A stretch of 64,000 bases of DNA, taken from assembly GCF_010614725.1 (NCBI RefSeq), contig NZ_JAAEHL010000006.1, forward strand, positions 124,001 to 188,000, written 5' to 3'. Positions 34,666 to 44,286 of this stretch are shown piece after piece. A program made the translations under genes and the position numbers. The DNA comes from Flavobacterium ajazii. GTDB taxonomy: Bacteria > Bacteroidota > Bacteroidia > Flavobacteriales > Flavobacteriaceae. The stretch's first letter is position 1. The number at the start of each line of letters is the position of its first letter. Below the pieces are notes generated by a model, which did not search any database, was not told the origin of the DNA, and worked only from the letters and a program-made list of their open reading frames with translations.

Positions 34666-35412
34666 TTAAACCTGTTTATACTCATTTATTCCTTCTTTTA
34701 CTGATTTTTCAGTAATTTCCATTAACTCTTCAAATTTATAATCTTTTACCGCCAAAGGCTGATGCGCTGTAAAAGTAAGATGGTTTCCTAAACCCACAGG
34801 AAACATTCCGAAACGAACCATTTTCCACGAGTTATTGATACTTACCGGTACAACATACGCAGAAGGCGCATATTTACATAAGATTTTTAAACCGCTTTGC
34901 GCAAATTCTTTAGGTTTTCCCGTTTTGCTGCGTGTTCCCTCAGGAAAAATGACAGCAGATCTGGTATTTTTTTCGATATATTCAGACAAGCCTTTGATTA
35001 CAGGAATCGCTTGTTTAGGGTCTTTACGGTCAATGAGCACTGATCCTCCATATTTCAGATTAAAAGAAACACTTGGGATTCCGCTGCCTAACTCTTTCTT
35101 ACTTACAAATTTACAATGAAAACGTCTAAAGTACCAAATCATTGCCACGATATCATACATACTTTGATGATTGGCCACAAAAATAATCGGAACACCTGTC
35201 GGTATTGTATCCAAACCGGTAACTTTATAAGTCGTTCCCACAAGTCTGGTACAGCTTAAAAGACCTAAATTTAAGTAGTCAACACTTTTTTTATGAGCCT
35301 GATATCCAAAAAGATTAAGGCAAATCCATTGTATCGGGTGAAAAATCACCAAACACAATCCAAAACATAAATAATAAATTACGGAGATTGGATATGAAAT
35401 TATCTTTTGCAT
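34666..35412 (-). CDS. plsC: 1-acyl-sn-glycerol-3-phosphate acyltransferase
   Basis: Starting at the ATG at 35412 the product is 248 residues. It makes phosphatidic acid by acylating lysophosphatidate at the inner membrane. The N-terminal hydrophobic region (ISYPISVIYYLCFGLCLVIF) anchors it; NHQSMYD is the HX4D catalytic motif, and FPEGTRSKTG the acceptor-binding motif. A longer frame from 35475 is rejected because a TACTTTTG -7 box at 35431-35438 lies inside it. Probably co-transcribed with the desaturase. Confidence 0.94.
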   Translation of the reverse strand: MQKIISYPISVIYYLCFGLCLVIFHPIQWICLNLFGYQAHKKSVDYLNLGLLSCTRLVGTTYKVTGLDTIPTGVPIIFVANHQSMYDIVAMIWYFRRFHCKFVSKKELGSGIPSVSFNLKYGGSVLIDRKDPKQAIPVIKGLSEYIEKNTRSAVIFPEGTRSKTGKPKEFAQSGLKILCKYAPSAYVVPVSINNSWKMVRFGMFPVGLGNHLTFTAHQPLAVKDYKFEELMEITEKSVKEGINEYKQV

Positions 35413-35430
35413 GCTTGAAAAATTAAACGC

Positions 35431-35438
35431 CAAAAGTA
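35431..35438 (-). promoter_or_regulatory. -7 promoter element (TACTTTTG)
   Basis: The minus strand reads TACTTTTG 18 nt before the plsC ATG at 35412. It fixes the start at that ATG rather than an upstream codon. Confidence 0.6.
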
Positions 35439-35498
35439 GTAAATATATTTTTAGCCGTATAAAATTTGAAAACAATAACCGTTTTTATGGTTTAATTG

Positions 35499-35506
35499 TA
35501 CCTTTG
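35499..35506 (+). promoter_or_regulatory. -7 promoter element (TACCTTTG)
   Basis: TACCTTTG matches TAnnTTTG 31 nt before the rnpA start, in the gap shared with the divergent plsC promoter. Confidence 0.55.
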
Positions 35507-35537
35507 TCTTTGAAATTGCAAATTTTTTCTGAATTAA

Positions 35538-35942
35538 ATGAACTTCGCTTACCCTAAAAATGAACGCTTAAAGAGCAAAACCACAATTGGATTACTATTT
35601 TCTGAAGGGAAATCGGTTTCAAAATATCCGTTGCGTTTGGTTTACTGCCAGGCAGATGAAAATTCAGAAGAGAAAATCAAAATTGGTGTTTCAGTTTCCA
35701 AGAAATATTTCAAAAAAGCCGTTGACCGCAATTACTTCAAAAGGGTTTTACGGGAAACCTATCGACTAAACAAACACTTACTTTGGGATAATGTGCAACA
35801 GCCTTATTCCCTAATGTTTTTTTACCAGACAAAAGACCGATTGACTTACGAAGAAATCAATACCAAAACAGTTCAGTTGTTTGAGAAATTTGTAGCGCAA
35901 ATCAATAAACCACAAGATTCCGGGACTAAAGCAGAAGTGTAA
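35538..35942 (+). CDS. rnpA: ribonuclease P protein component
   Basis: The 134-residue basic protein assists the RNase P RNA in 5' tRNA maturation. The family signature is present as KKAVDRNYFKRVLRETYR, and the N-terminal ERLKSKTTIGLLFSEGKS matches the usual start. The gene is not next to rpmH or yidC in this window; instead it leads a run with a DUF4349 lipoprotein and a C-terminal processing protease. No RNase P RNA gene was seen here. Confidence 0.95.
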   Translation: MNFAYPKNERLKSKTTIGLLFSEGKSVSKYPLRLVYCQADENSEEKIKIGVSVSKKYFKKAVDRNYFKRVLRETYRLNKHLLWDNVQQPYSLMFFYQTKDRLTYEEINTKTVQLFEKFVAQINKPQDSGTKAEV

Positions 35943-36012
35943 ATTTCAAAACACAAGATTATTAATCAACTTAGTCAAAAAAAATTGTAGTTTTAGCTCT
36001 AAATTGAATTTT

Positions 36013-36861
36013 ATGCGACATATTTTCTTTTTATCTGTTTTCTTTTTGGTTTTTTCCGGCTGCAATAAATCATATGAACCGGAAGAAGCAGCAATGTCTA
36101 TTCAAACGGTAAAAATGCCTGCAAAAGCAGAAGATGTTGCTTATGATAAAAGCCCAAATCCAGCATCTCCGCTACCTCCTCCTCCGCCAAAAAACAAACA
36201 AGAAATTGAGCAAAAAATAATCAAAGAAGCTACTCTGCGATTTGAAACCGATAATTTAGAAAATACTTTCGCTCAAATTAAAAAAGCGGCCGCTACTAGT
36301 AAAGCAAGAATAATAAACGATTCTGAAGGAAAAGATTTTGCTACTCTTTACAGAAATCTTACTGTAAAAGTACCAAGCCAAAATTTTGACCGTTTTATAA
36401 ATGATATTTCTAAAGGCGTTTCCTATTTCGAAGTTAAAACTATATCTGCCGAAGATGTTACAGAGCAATACATTGACCTGACTTCCCGATTAAAAACAAA
36501 GAAAAAATTAGAAGAACGTTATCTTGAAATTTTAAAGAAAGCAAACAAAGTCAGTGAAATTTTAGAAATTGAAGAACAAATTTCGACAATTCGCGAAGAA
36601 ATCGAATCCAAACAAGGTCAACTGAAATATTTAGAAAGCCGTATTTCTGAAAGTACTGTTACCATTGAATTTTACAAAACAATACCCGAAAAAGAAGGCA
36701 TTAAAATATCGTATAGTTCCAAACTCTTGACTTCCATTAAATCAGGATTTTTTAGTTTATCCGATTTATTACTTTCACTGTTAAGTGTTTGGCCGTTTAT
36801 TATCCTGTTTTGTTTATTAGCCTATTTTATTAGAAAAAGATTTAAAAGAAAAAAACCATAA
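36013..36861 (+). CDS. DUF4349 lipoprotein
   Basis: Starting at the ATG at 36013 gives 282 residues with a lipobox ending VFSGC. After a proline-rich linker (SPLPPPPPKNKQ) comes a region with the DUF4349 pattern: LTVKVPSQNFDRFINDIS, VTEQYIDLTSRLKTKKKLEERY, and a coiled-coil around ILEIEEQISTIREEIESKQGQL. A C-terminal transmembrane helix (LSVWPFIILFCLLAYFI) and basic tail end the protein. The domain has no known activity. The protease gene begins 2 nt after its stop, so they are one operon. Confidence 0.9.
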   Translation: MRHIFFLSVFFLVFSGCNKSYEPEEAAMSIQTVKMPAKAEDVAYDKSPNPASPLPPPPPKNKQEIEQKIIKEATLRFETDNLENTFAQIKKAAATSKARIINDSEGKDFATLYRNLTVKVPSQNFDRFINDISKGVSYFEVKTISAEDVTEQYIDLTSRLKTKKKLEERYLEILKKANKVSEILEIEEQISTIREEIESKQGQLKYLESRISESTVTIEFYKTIPEKEGIKISYSSKLLTSIKSGFFSLSDLLLSLLSVWPFIILFCLLAYFIRKRFKRKKP

Positions 36862-36863
36862 TC

Positions 36864-38501
36864 ATGTATCCTTATTTCAAGAAGAAATTCATCATACCGG
36901 CCGTTGCAACAGGCTTTTTGTTTATTGGAACCAGTTTCAAAGAGGACTTTTTTGAAATTGCCAAACAAATAGAAATTTTCACAACCTTATTTAAAGCAGT
37001 CAACACCAATTACGTTGACGAAACCAACCCGGGTGACCTGATGGACAAAGGCATTAAAAGTATGCTGGGAAGTTTAGATCCGTATACCGTTTACTTTAAC
37101 GAACAGGATGTTGTCAATTTTAAAATCAATAATACCGGAGAATATACCGGAATTGGAGCTATGATTGCCCGTAAAAAAGACCGTCTGATTGTTCGTGAAC
37201 CTTATAAAAATTATCCGGCCGACAAAGCGGGACTAAAAGCCGGTGATGAAATCATTCAGATTGGTGATGTTATGATTGCCGATTTCAAAGATGATGCTTC
37301 ACAATTATTAAAAGGCACTAAAAACACAAAAATTACAATAAAATACATCCGACAGGGAAAAACCAATACAACCGAACTTGTTTTGGATGAAGTAGATATT
37401 AAATCGGTTCCATTTTTTGGAAAAATTGATGACAAAACCGGTTATATCGTTTTGGCACATTTTAGTAGAAAAGCAGCAATTGAAGTAAAACAGGCCCTTG
37501 AAAAACTAAAAACAGACGGAGCTACTCAAATTGTACTGGATTTAAGAGGCAATCCTGGTGGTTTGTTAAACGAAGCCATTGATATCTGCAATTTATTTGT
37601 TCCAAAAAACGAAGTGATTGTAACGACCAAATCCCGAATTGAAAAACACAATAACACTTATAAAACCAATAAAGAACCAATTGATACACAAATTCCGTTA
37701 GCTATTTTAGTCAATGGAAAAAGTGCTTCGGCATCAGAAATTGTTTCGGGAGCTTTACAGGATTTAGACCGTGCCGTTGTTTTGGGAAGCCGCAGTTTCG
37801 GAAAAGGGTTGGTACAACGTACCGTTGACCTGACTTATGGTACACAGCTAAAAGTGACTATTTCCCGTTACTATACTCCTTCCGGACGTTGTATTCAGGC
37901 ATTAGATTATGCACACAAAGACAAAAACGGAGTCGCCCAAAAGACCGATGCTAAAAATTTCAACGCCTTTAAAACCAGAAAAGGAAGAACAGTTTACGAT
38001 GGAGGTGGTGTTTTACCGGACATCGAACTGGATGAAGCCAAAATGAGTCCGATCACAAATGCTTTAATGAAAAATGACGGCATATTTGATTACGCAACCA
38101 GCTATTATTATAAAAACCCGAATTTAGGCGATAAAATACCTGTACTTACTGATGCGGATTATTCCGCTTTTAAACAGTTTTTAAAGGCCAAAAAAATCAC
38201 ATTTGACACAGAAACCGAACTGGCACTTAAAAACACTTTAACAGCCGCCAAAAACGAAAAAATAGACGAAACTATCGCTATTGAATATCAGCAGTTATTA
38301 ACTGCTTTAGAAAAAAGCGAAAATACTTTACTGGATAAAAACCAAAAAGAAATTAAAAACCTGATTCTGGAAGAACTCATCAAAAGATACCAATATCAGG
38401 AAGGTTTATATCAGTATTATTTAAAAAACAACTCGGAAATCAAAAGAGCTGTTAGTGTATTAAATAATCAGACAGAATATAAAACGATTTTAAAAATGTA
38501 G
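36864..38501 (+). CDS. C-terminal processing protease (S41, CtpA/Prc-like)
   Basis: The 545-residue protease has an N-terminal anchor or signal segment, a PDZ domain (residues about 90-175, with GIGAMIARK and GLKAGDEIIQIG), and an S41 catalytic domain with S289 (KSASASEIVSG) and K314 (SFGKGLVQ) at the same 25-residue spacing as in E. coli Prc. It cleaves C-termini of periplasmic proteins. It follows the DUF4349 gene by 2 nt and is closed by a very strong terminator. Confidence 0.95.
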   Translation: MYPYFKKKFIIPAVATGFLFIGTSFKEDFFEIAKQIEIFTTLFKAVNTNYVDETNPGDLMDKGIKSMLGSLDPYTVYFNEQDVVNFKINNTGEYTGIGAMIARKKDRLIVREPYKNYPADKAGLKAGDEIIQIGDVMIADFKDDASQLLKGTKNTKITIKYIRQGKTNTTELVLDEVDIKSVPFFGKIDDKTGYIVLAHFSRKAAIEVKQALEKLKTDGATQIVLDLRGNPGGLLNEAIDICNLFVPKNEVIVTTKSRIEKHNNTYKTNKEPIDTQIPLAILVNGKSASASEIVSGALQDLDRAVVLGSRSFGKGLVQRTVDLTYGTQLKVTISRYYTPSGRCIQALDYAHKDKNGVAQKTDAKNFNAFKTRKGRTVYDGGGVLPDIELDEAKMSPITNALMKNDGIFDYATSYYYKNPNLGDKIPVLTDADYSAFKQFLKAKKITFDTETELALKNTLTAAKNEKIDETIAIEYQQLLTALEKSENTLLDKNQKEIKNLILEELIKRYQYQEGLYQYYLKNNSEIKRAVSVLNNQTEYKTILKM

Positions 38502-38536
38502 TAAATCAAGATATCTCTGAACTTTATAGATATAAT

Positions 38537-38580
38537 AAAAACAAATCCCAATTACGCTTTGTAATTGGGATTTGTTTTTT
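38537..38580. terminator. strong bidirectional terminator
   Basis: AAAAACAAATCCCAATTAC (38537-38555) pairs with GTAATTGGGATTTGTTTTTT (38561-38580) around GCTTT. It separates the protease gene from the convergent DUF1579 gene. Confidence 0.95.
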
Positions 38581-38594
38581 GATGGAATTAACTA

Positions 38595-39236
38595 TTACTT
38601 TTTCGTCATTACAATTTCCATGCTTTTATATTCAGAACCATTTTTTACATCATACATCTCAATTTTTCGGGTATTTGGATCTATTATGGTATAAACTTCC
38701 CGATAAGGCGTTTTTTTACCATAAACAGGGTCCACCATTTCGCCTTTTAATTCTATCGCTTTTGTATTTTCATCGTATTTCCCCATTGCAACTACCATTC
38801 CGGTTCCCATATTGTCAATAAAGGTTGTCGTGTATTCTTTACTGGCATTGTTGTAAGCCAAAGTACTTTTTCCTTCAAAAGGCTGCCCCATTATATTTCC
38901 CTGATAATTGGTTTCCTGATAACGTCCACCCAAAACCATCTGAATATTGGCTATCGAAGTAGCTTTTTCAGCTTTTCCGTTTGGTTGTGACCAAAAAGTC
39001 ATATCGCAGTTCCAACTTCCAACTTCTTCCGCCATTAATTTATGAGCTGCACCAGGAGTTGCATAAACAGTCCAGGCTTTCATTTGCGCAGCAGAATCAA
39101 TAGGTTCTTCAACAATTTCTTCTTCAGTTTTGATACTGTCAGTTTTATTTGTAGTTGTAACTTCTGTTTTTACTTCTTTTTTACACGAAATAAAACATAG
39201 CGTTGTAATTACTAATGTTGCGATTATTTTTTTCAT
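38595..39236 (-). CDS. DUF1579 lipoprotein
   Basis: The 213-residue protein has a lipobox (LCFISC) and a Thr/Glu-rich spacer, then the DUF1579 pattern: AEEVGSWNCDMTFW, LGGRYQETNYQG, PFEGKSTLAYNNASKEYTTTFIDN and a final strand ending VMTKK. The family is of unknown function. It is a single gene, convergent with the protease gene across a terminator. Confidence 0.88.
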   Translation of the reverse strand: MKKIIATLVITTLCFISCKKEVKTEVTTTNKTDSIKTEEEIVEEPIDSAAQMKAWTVYATPGAAHKLMAEEVGSWNCDMTFWSQPNGKAEKATSIANIQMVLGGRYQETNYQGNIMGQPFEGKSTLAYNNASKEYTTTFIDNMGTGMVVAMGKYDENTKAIELKGEMVDPVYGKKTPYREVYTIIDPNTRKIEMYDVKNGSEYKSMEIVMTKK

Positions 39237-39300
39237 AACTATTTGTTTTTATGTTTGTTATAAATAAAATTACAAAAAAAAAACAGTTTGAAAATTGTTT

Positions 39301-39366
39301 TAAGTTTCAAGTTTTACATGTTGACTTCTTTAACTTTAAAGTCCACCAGAAAGTTGAAAACCTGAA
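39301..39366. repeat. imperfect intergenic inverted repeat
   Basis: TTTCAAGTTTTACATG near 39304 and GTTGAAAACCTGAAA near 39353 are imperfect complements, with ACTTTAAAGT as an inner palindrome near 39331. It fills the gap between the DUF1579 and DUF4837 genes and belongs to the same style of element as the others in this window. Confidence 0.5.
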
Positions 39367-39376
39367 ATAGAATCTC

Positions 39377-40351
39377 TTATCGTTTGTCGATTTTTGCTGT
39401 TTTGATAATGGCTTCTAAATCCAGCATTAAATCCCGTTCCTGATGCGATGGGGAATAACAAAATCCTTCGATAACCAAAACCCGGCTAAAAGTTTCGTCC
39501 AGAATTGCATAATTAATAAAAGGCCCGGTCATAAAATCATTTTTGAGTTCCCAGGTTCCTTTGGTTTCAAAAGCGTCTTTATAATCTAATTTTATTTTTG
39601 AAAAATATGGAGCGTAGGCCTCACTTGTAATCATCTGTGTGTTTGGTTCGCGACCTTGTATGTGCTTTCCAACTGAGTCACGCATTTTAACAATTGCATT
39701 TACCACGTCTTTTTTCTTTTTAAAACTGCGGATCGGAATCTGATAAATTAATAAACTTGTGTTTCCACTGATAATATCTTTCTTAAGCCAGATAAAATTT
39801 TGCTTATGCAGCATGTATTCATAACCACTTGGGATTTGCAGGTTAACGTGAAATTTGTTTTTGATAATCGCAGGATTCAAAAGTGATTTACTATTCTCCT
39901 GTTGTATTTTTTTAATTTCAGTTTCACGGATTGATTTAATGATTTCTGCCGAATTCATTTCGATACTACAAATAATATCGTCAATCGATTTACCATAAAT
40001 CCGAAAAGTATTATGGGGTACCGATTTATTATTTGTTTTAACCTCAAATTTGTCTGCAGTCGATTTTTTAACCACAATAATACTCCGACTGTCGGTTACA
40101 AAACCTTCCAATAATTTAGCCGGATATTGGTTTATTGTAAAAAGGGGTTCTTCCTGTGTGAGACCCAGCACAGGCGAAGCAAATTTATTTCGAATACTAT
40201 CCCCTACCTCACCATACCACAGCTGGTCATCGATGATAATAGAAATAGTGTTGGTTTTTCCTGGTTTTTGTTCAGTTTTGCTGTCGTTTTTCTGAAAACA
40301 GGATGCGAGCAAAACAGAAAACAGCAGAAACAAAAAATGGGTTTTATTCAT
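39377..40351 (-). CDS. DUF4837 lipoprotein
   Basis: The 324-residue protein has a lipobox (LLASC) and a Lys/Thr-rich spacer, then the DUF4837 core: IIDDQLWYGEVGDSIRNKF, PLFTINQYP, and a late KGTWELKNDFMTGPFINYAI. The domain is known only by sequence conservation in Bacteroidota. It lies 48 bp beyond the lytic transglycosylase gene on the same strand but has its own -7 box, so it is probably transcribed on its own. Confidence 0.88.
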   Translation of the reverse strand: MNKTHFLFLLFSVLLASCFQKNDSKTEQKPGKTNTISIIIDDQLWYGEVGDSIRNKFASPVLGLTQEEPLFTINQYPAKLLEGFVTDSRSIIVVKKSTADKFEVKTNNKSVPHNTFRIYGKSIDDIICSIEMNSAEIIKSIRETEIKKIQQENSKSLLNPAIIKNKFHVNLQIPSGYEYMLHKQNFIWLKKDIISGNTSLLIYQIPIRSFKKKKDVVNAIVKMRDSVGKHIQGREPNTQMITSEAYAPYFSKIKLDYKDAFETKGTWELKNDFMTGPFINYAILDETFSRVLVIEGFCYSPSHQERDLMLDLEAIIKTAKIDKR

Positions 40352-40376
40352 TTTTATAATTTTAAAGAATAAAACC

Positions 40377-40384
40377 CAAATTTA
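40377..40384 (-). promoter_or_regulatory. -7 promoter element (TAAATTTG)
   Basis: The minus strand reads TAAATTTG 26 nt before the DUF4837 start, matching TAnnTTTG. Confidence 0.5.
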
Positions 40385-40399
40385 AGTAAGTTATTTTTA

Positions 40400-42202
40400 T
40401 TAACCGTTTATTTTAAGCTTCATTCCCGGTTTTATATCCTCGTCTTTAATTCCGTTCCACTTTTTAATATCAGAAATGGTTACTCCAGGATATTTTTTTG
40501 AGATACTGTATAATGAATCACCTTTTTTAACATAGTAATCCTGAGACATACTTTTAGAAACTGTTTTTTTCTTGAATGAATCAACAGAAGCAGATGCAAC
40601 AACTGTAGGTTCTACAATCGTATTTTCTTTTTTAGAAACAACCAAAGTTTTACCTAATGCTAAATTATTTGATGTTAAGCTGTTCCATTCTTTTAATTCA
40701 GCTAAAGTAATACCGAATTTTTTAGCAATATTACCCAAATTGTCACCGCTTTTTACAACGTATTCTACCTCAATTTCATTTTTATCTGATATTTCGGCAG
40801 CTGCAATAGCTTCTTCAGGTTTTTTAATTACTTCCGGAGCAGTTTTGGCAACAATCACATTAGACTTTAATTTTAAAGATTTTCCTAATGCAACTGTATT
40901 TCCTTTCAGGTTATTCCATTCCTTAATCTCTGATATGCTCACATCATATTTTTCTGCAATAACACTTAGATTATCTCCCTTTTGAACAGTATAATATTGA
41001 ATATCGGCTGCTGGAGAATCAATTGCTTTAGGCTTCGCTTTCACTTTTGGAGTAATTTTTGAAGCTAATCTTGAAGGAACTTTTATAATACCGGAATCAT
41101 ACTTTGCGTAGGCATAAATTTTATCCTCGTTATTTACAAAAGTTGCGATTTTGTCTTTCGGTAGGCGTAAAAAGTGTTGTTCATTTTGATAAAAAGGGAC
41201 AACTTTTAATTTGTATGAAGGATTTAGAAGTTCAATTTGCGATTGTGGCATATCCAATAAATCGGCAATTTGTTTGAATGTCATTTGGTTTTTTATACAA
41301 ACCGTGTCTGTTTCAAAATTCTTAACAACTGCTCTTTCCGGATTGATACCATGTTCTTTGTGGAATTCAAAAAGATACATTGTTGCTAAAAAGGCAGGAA
41401 CATATCCTTGTGTTTCTCTTGGAAGGAAATTTCGAATGTCCCAGTATTTGGTTTTCCCACCAGAACGGCGAATTGCTTTGGTTACATTTCCCGGACCTGA
41501 ATTATAGGATGCCAAAACCAGTTCCCAATCACCAAAAATATTGAACATTTTAGTCATATATTCAGATGCAGCCGCTGTGGCCTTTAAGGCATCGCTTCTT
41601 TCATCGATATATGAGTCTATCTTAAGATCGTATTGCTTACCAGTTCCGTACATGAACTGCCAAAGTCCTGTGGCGCCCATTTTAGAAACTGCTTTAGGAT
41701 TTAAAGCAGATTCTACAACGGCTAAATATTTAATTTCTAAAGGCACATTTTGTTTTGCAAATGCCTCTTCGAAAATCGGAAAGTAGTATTCTGACAAAGC
41801 CATCAATCGTGAAAATGACTTTTTACGATTTTTAAGGAATGACTTTATTATATTTTCTAATCCCTGATTGTATTCTATTTCAAAAGGTGACTTTTCATTC
41901 ATTACCTGAAGACGCTGTTTCAGCAATTCAGTAGGCAGTTCCTGATCTACAGTCACATCTTTATTGATCGTTTGAATATCCTTAGTTAAATCTTCATAAA
42001 TATCAAGGCTCGTCAGTTCATTCATCCAAAGGCTGTCAACCCGGATAGCCAAATCGTTTTTTACAAACGTCTTTTTTACTGAATCTAAGTACGAAATCTT
42101 TACTTCAGGCTTTATTTCGTTATCGGCTTTAACTACATCTTGTGCAAAACCTGCTATCGAAAAAAAGACTGAGACGACTAAGGAAATTTTTCTTATGATC
42201 AT
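40400..42202 (-). CDS. lytic transglycosylase with three LysM domains (MltD-like)
   Basis: From the ATG at 42202 the product is 600 residues with a signal peptide (SIAGFAQ). The SLT domain has catalytic E164 in AVVESALNPKAVSKMGATGLW and a later SYNSGPGNV. Three LysM peptidoglycan-binding domains follow at about residues 400-445, 475-525 and 556-600, each with a KGD(N/S)L or SGDNL and a WN core. It cleaves peptidoglycan glycan chains in the periplasm. An upstream in-frame codon ten residues earlier is less likely because it spoils the signal peptide. Pgk lies upstream on the same strand. Confidence 0.95.
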   Translation of the reverse strand: MIIRKISLVVSVFFSIAGFAQDVVKADNEIKPEVKISYLDSVKKTFVKNDLAIRVDSLWMNELTSLDIYEDLTKDIQTINKDVTVDQELPTELLKQRLQVMNEKSPFEIEYNQGLENIIKSFLKNRKKSFSRLMALSEYYFPIFEEAFAKQNVPLEIKYLAVVESALNPKAVSKMGATGLWQFMYGTGKQYDLKIDSYIDERSDALKATAAASEYMTKMFNIFGDWELVLASYNSGPGNVTKAIRRSGGKTKYWDIRNFLPRETQGYVPAFLATMYLFEFHKEHGINPERAVVKNFETDTVCIKNQMTFKQIADLLDMPQSQIELLNPSYKLKVVPFYQNEQHFLRLPKDKIATFVNNEDKIYAYAKYDSGIIKVPSRLASKITPKVKAKPKAIDSPAADIQYYTVQKGDNLSVIAEKYDVSISEIKEWNNLKGNTVALGKSLKLKSNVIVAKTAPEVIKKPEEAIAAAEISDKNEIEVEYVVKSGDNLGNIAKKFGITLAELKEWNSLTSNNLALGKTLVVSKKENTIVEPTVVASASVDSFKKKTVSKSMSQDYYVKKGDSLYSISKKYPGVTISDIKKWNGIKDEDIKPGMKLKING

Positions 42203-42314
42203 ATAACATTTTTTTAAAATTCTATAATACAAACAATTACAGAATGTGGTATTTTTACAAACTTAAGCAGAATAAGCGTAAAAAACGTTAAAAAAAATGT
42301 TAATTGTTATATTT

Positions 42315-43502
42315 TTAATCTAAAATAGCAGCAATACCAGGTAAAACTCTTCCTTCAAGCATTTCAAGCATTGCTCCACCACCAGTAGATACATAACTCA
42401 TTTTTTCTTCAAAACCGAATTGTTTTACAGCAGCAACAGAATCACCACCTCCAACTAATGAGAACGCTCCGTTTGCAGTAGCTTCAGCAATATAATCACC
42501 TAAAGCGATAGTTCCTTTTGAGAAAGTTTCCATTTCAAAAACACCAAGAGGACCATTCCATAATATTGTTTTAGATTCTAAAATTACCTTTTTGAAATTT
42601 TCCAAAGATTTAGGACCAGCATCAAGACCCTGCCATCCGTCAGGAATTGCAGTTACATCAACAATCTGAGTGTTTGCGCTGTTTGAGAAATCGTCAGCAG
42701 CAACTACATCAACAGGAATATGAATCTGAACTCCTTTTTCTTTAGCAGCTTTCAAAATATCAAGAGCTAAATCTAATTTATCATCTTCACAAATAGACTC
42801 TCCAATTTTTCCGCCCTGAGCTTTGATGAATGTAAAAGTCATACCGCCACCAATGATCATGTGGTCAACTTTATCCAGAATATTTTCGATAACTGTAATT
42901 TTTGACGAAACCTTAGAGCCCCCTAAAACTGCAACTACAGGTTTTACACTATTATTCAGTACTTTATTTAAACTGTCAATTTCTTTTGCCAGCAATGTTC
43001 CGAAACATTTTTCAGTTGGGAAAAATTGTGCAATGATAGTTGTCGAAGCGTGTGCTCTGTGAGCTGTTCCAAAAGCATCATTCACATAAATATCTCCAAG
43101 TGAGGCTAATTCTTTAGCGAAAGCAACATCTCCGGCTTCTTCTTCTGCATGAAAACGTAAATTTTCAAGTAAAAGAACTTCACCTGGTTTCAAATCTTTT
43201 GCTGCAGCCTGAGCAGATTCTCCAATACAGTTTTCAGCAAATTTAACCGGAACACCTAAAATTTCAGAAGCAGTTTTTAAGATATGTTTTAAAGAGTATT
43301 TTTCTTCAGCTCCTTTTGGTCTTCCTAAGTGTGACATCAAAATAACACTTCCACCCTGAGCCAAAATTGCATCAATAGTTGGTTTTGCAGCTTCAATACG
43401 TGTTGCATCTGTTACATTGAAGTTTTCGTCCAAAGGCACATTAAAATCAACACGGATAATTGCTTTTTTATTTTTAAAATCGAAATCGTTTAGAGTTTTC
43501 AT
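42315..43502 (-). CDS. pgk: phosphoglycerate kinase
   Basis: The 395-residue glycolytic enzyme interconverts 1,3-bisphosphoglycerate plus ADP and 3-phosphoglycerate plus ATP. Signature segments include [56 protein letters not shown] and the C-terminal GGGDSVAAV. Length and motifs are normal. It has a TATATTTG -7 box upstream and is likely transcribed with no partner, as the transglycosylase gene lies 113 bp on. Confidence 0.97.
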   Translation of the reverse strand: MKTLNDFDFKNKKAIIRVDFNVPLDENFNVTDATRIEAAKPTIDAILAQGGSVILMSHLGRPKGAEEKYSLKHILKTASEILGVPVKFAENCIGESAQAAAKDLKPGEVLLLENLRFHAEEEAGDVAFAKELASLGDIYVNDAFGTAHRAHASTTIIAQFFPTEKCFGTLLAKEIDSLNKVLNNSVKPVVAVLGGSKVSSKITVIENILDKVDHMIIGGGMTFTFIKAQGGKIGESICEDDKLDLALDILKAAKEKGVQIHIPVDVVAADDFSNSANTQIVDVTAIPDGWQGLDAGPKSLENFKKVILESKTILWNGPLGVFEMETFSKGTIALGDYIAEATANGAFSLVGGGDSVAAVKQFGFEEKMSYVSTGGGAMLEMLEGRVLPGIAAILD

Positions 43503-43536
43503 TTGATAAAATTTTATGTTTTTTTTGAAAGAAAAA

Positions 43537-43544
43537 CAAATATA
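43537..43544 (-). promoter_or_regulatory. -7 promoter element (TATATTTG)
   Basis: The minus strand reads TATATTTG 35 nt before the pgk start, matching TAnnTTTG. Confidence 0.6.
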
Positions 43545-43684
43545 GAACTTTTACGGTTCTAATAAATTCGGATAAACTAAAAAACCAATAATTTAAAGAA
43601 CGAAATCGTTATAATTTCACAAATAAATTCCTTTATTAAATATTAAACACAAATTTTGACATAAAATAAGCTGCTATCCAATAT

Positions 43685-43723
43685 AAAAAAGCCTTTTTTA
43701 CCAACTATCAAAGTAAAAAAGGC
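43685..43723 (-). terminator. Rho-independent terminator
   Basis: GCCTTTTTTA (43691-43700) pairs with TAAAAAAGGC (43714-43723). On the minus strand the stem is followed by TTTTTT. It ends the intradiol/pirin-like/167-residue operon. Confidence 0.85.
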
Positions 43724-43764
43724 GAAAACAATATGTGGTTTTTGTTTTTGGAAGTAATAACGAT

Positions 43765-44268
43765 TTATTCGTTTTGAATGTAACAGATTGACAAATGTGA
43801 CTGAACCGGAAACATAATTGTTTCGTATCCATTTTTGCTTTCGGTATTTTTAGAAACCAGAAAATTTCCTTCTATAATTCCGAAATAACTCAATAAGGGA
43901 GAATAAAATGTGATTCCGATTTTATGCTTTGAAATATCTGTAACATCGCTGTTTATAATATCGAGCTGATAATTGGTAAAAGGAAAATACTGATTTCCTA
44001 ATACATCAGAAACTCTGTAAAAATTGCCTTTTAATTGTTGGATATAACCATCGGCAGCAATTCCAACTAAAAAATGCAGCTGAGAAGCCTTTTCATTATC
44101 AGACAACAATTCCCTGAAAGTATTTTTAGGATTCTCTGCCGAATTGAATTGCTGACTTTGCATTTTATATTCTTTAAAAGTATCTTCAAAAACATATTTA
44201 TCCCAGATTATTGTAGAAGAACTATCAATAATCACACGATATGCCAGCCTTATTTTTGATATTTTCAT
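43765..44268 (-). CDS. unknown protein in the intradiol/pirin-like operon
   Basis: The 167-residue protein is soluble, with no signal peptide. It reads MKISKIRLAYRVIIDSSST, later FRELLSDNEKASQLHF and a strand-rich end (GYETIMFPVQSHLSICYI). I do not recognise the family. It is the last gene of a three-gene minus-strand unit: it starts 18 nt after the pirin-like gene, and a terminator follows. A role alongside those two is inferred from position only. Confidence 0.7.
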   Translation of the reverse strand: MKISKIRLAYRVIIDSSSTIIWDKYVFEDTFKEYKMQSQQFNSAENPKNTFRELLSDNEKASQLHFLVGIAADGYIQQLKGNFYRVSDVLGNQYFPFTNYQLDIINSDVTDISKHKIGITFYSPLLSYFGIIEGNFLVSKNTESKNGYETIMFPVQSHLSICYIQNE

Positions 44269-44286
44269 AAATTCTTATTCAACGAT

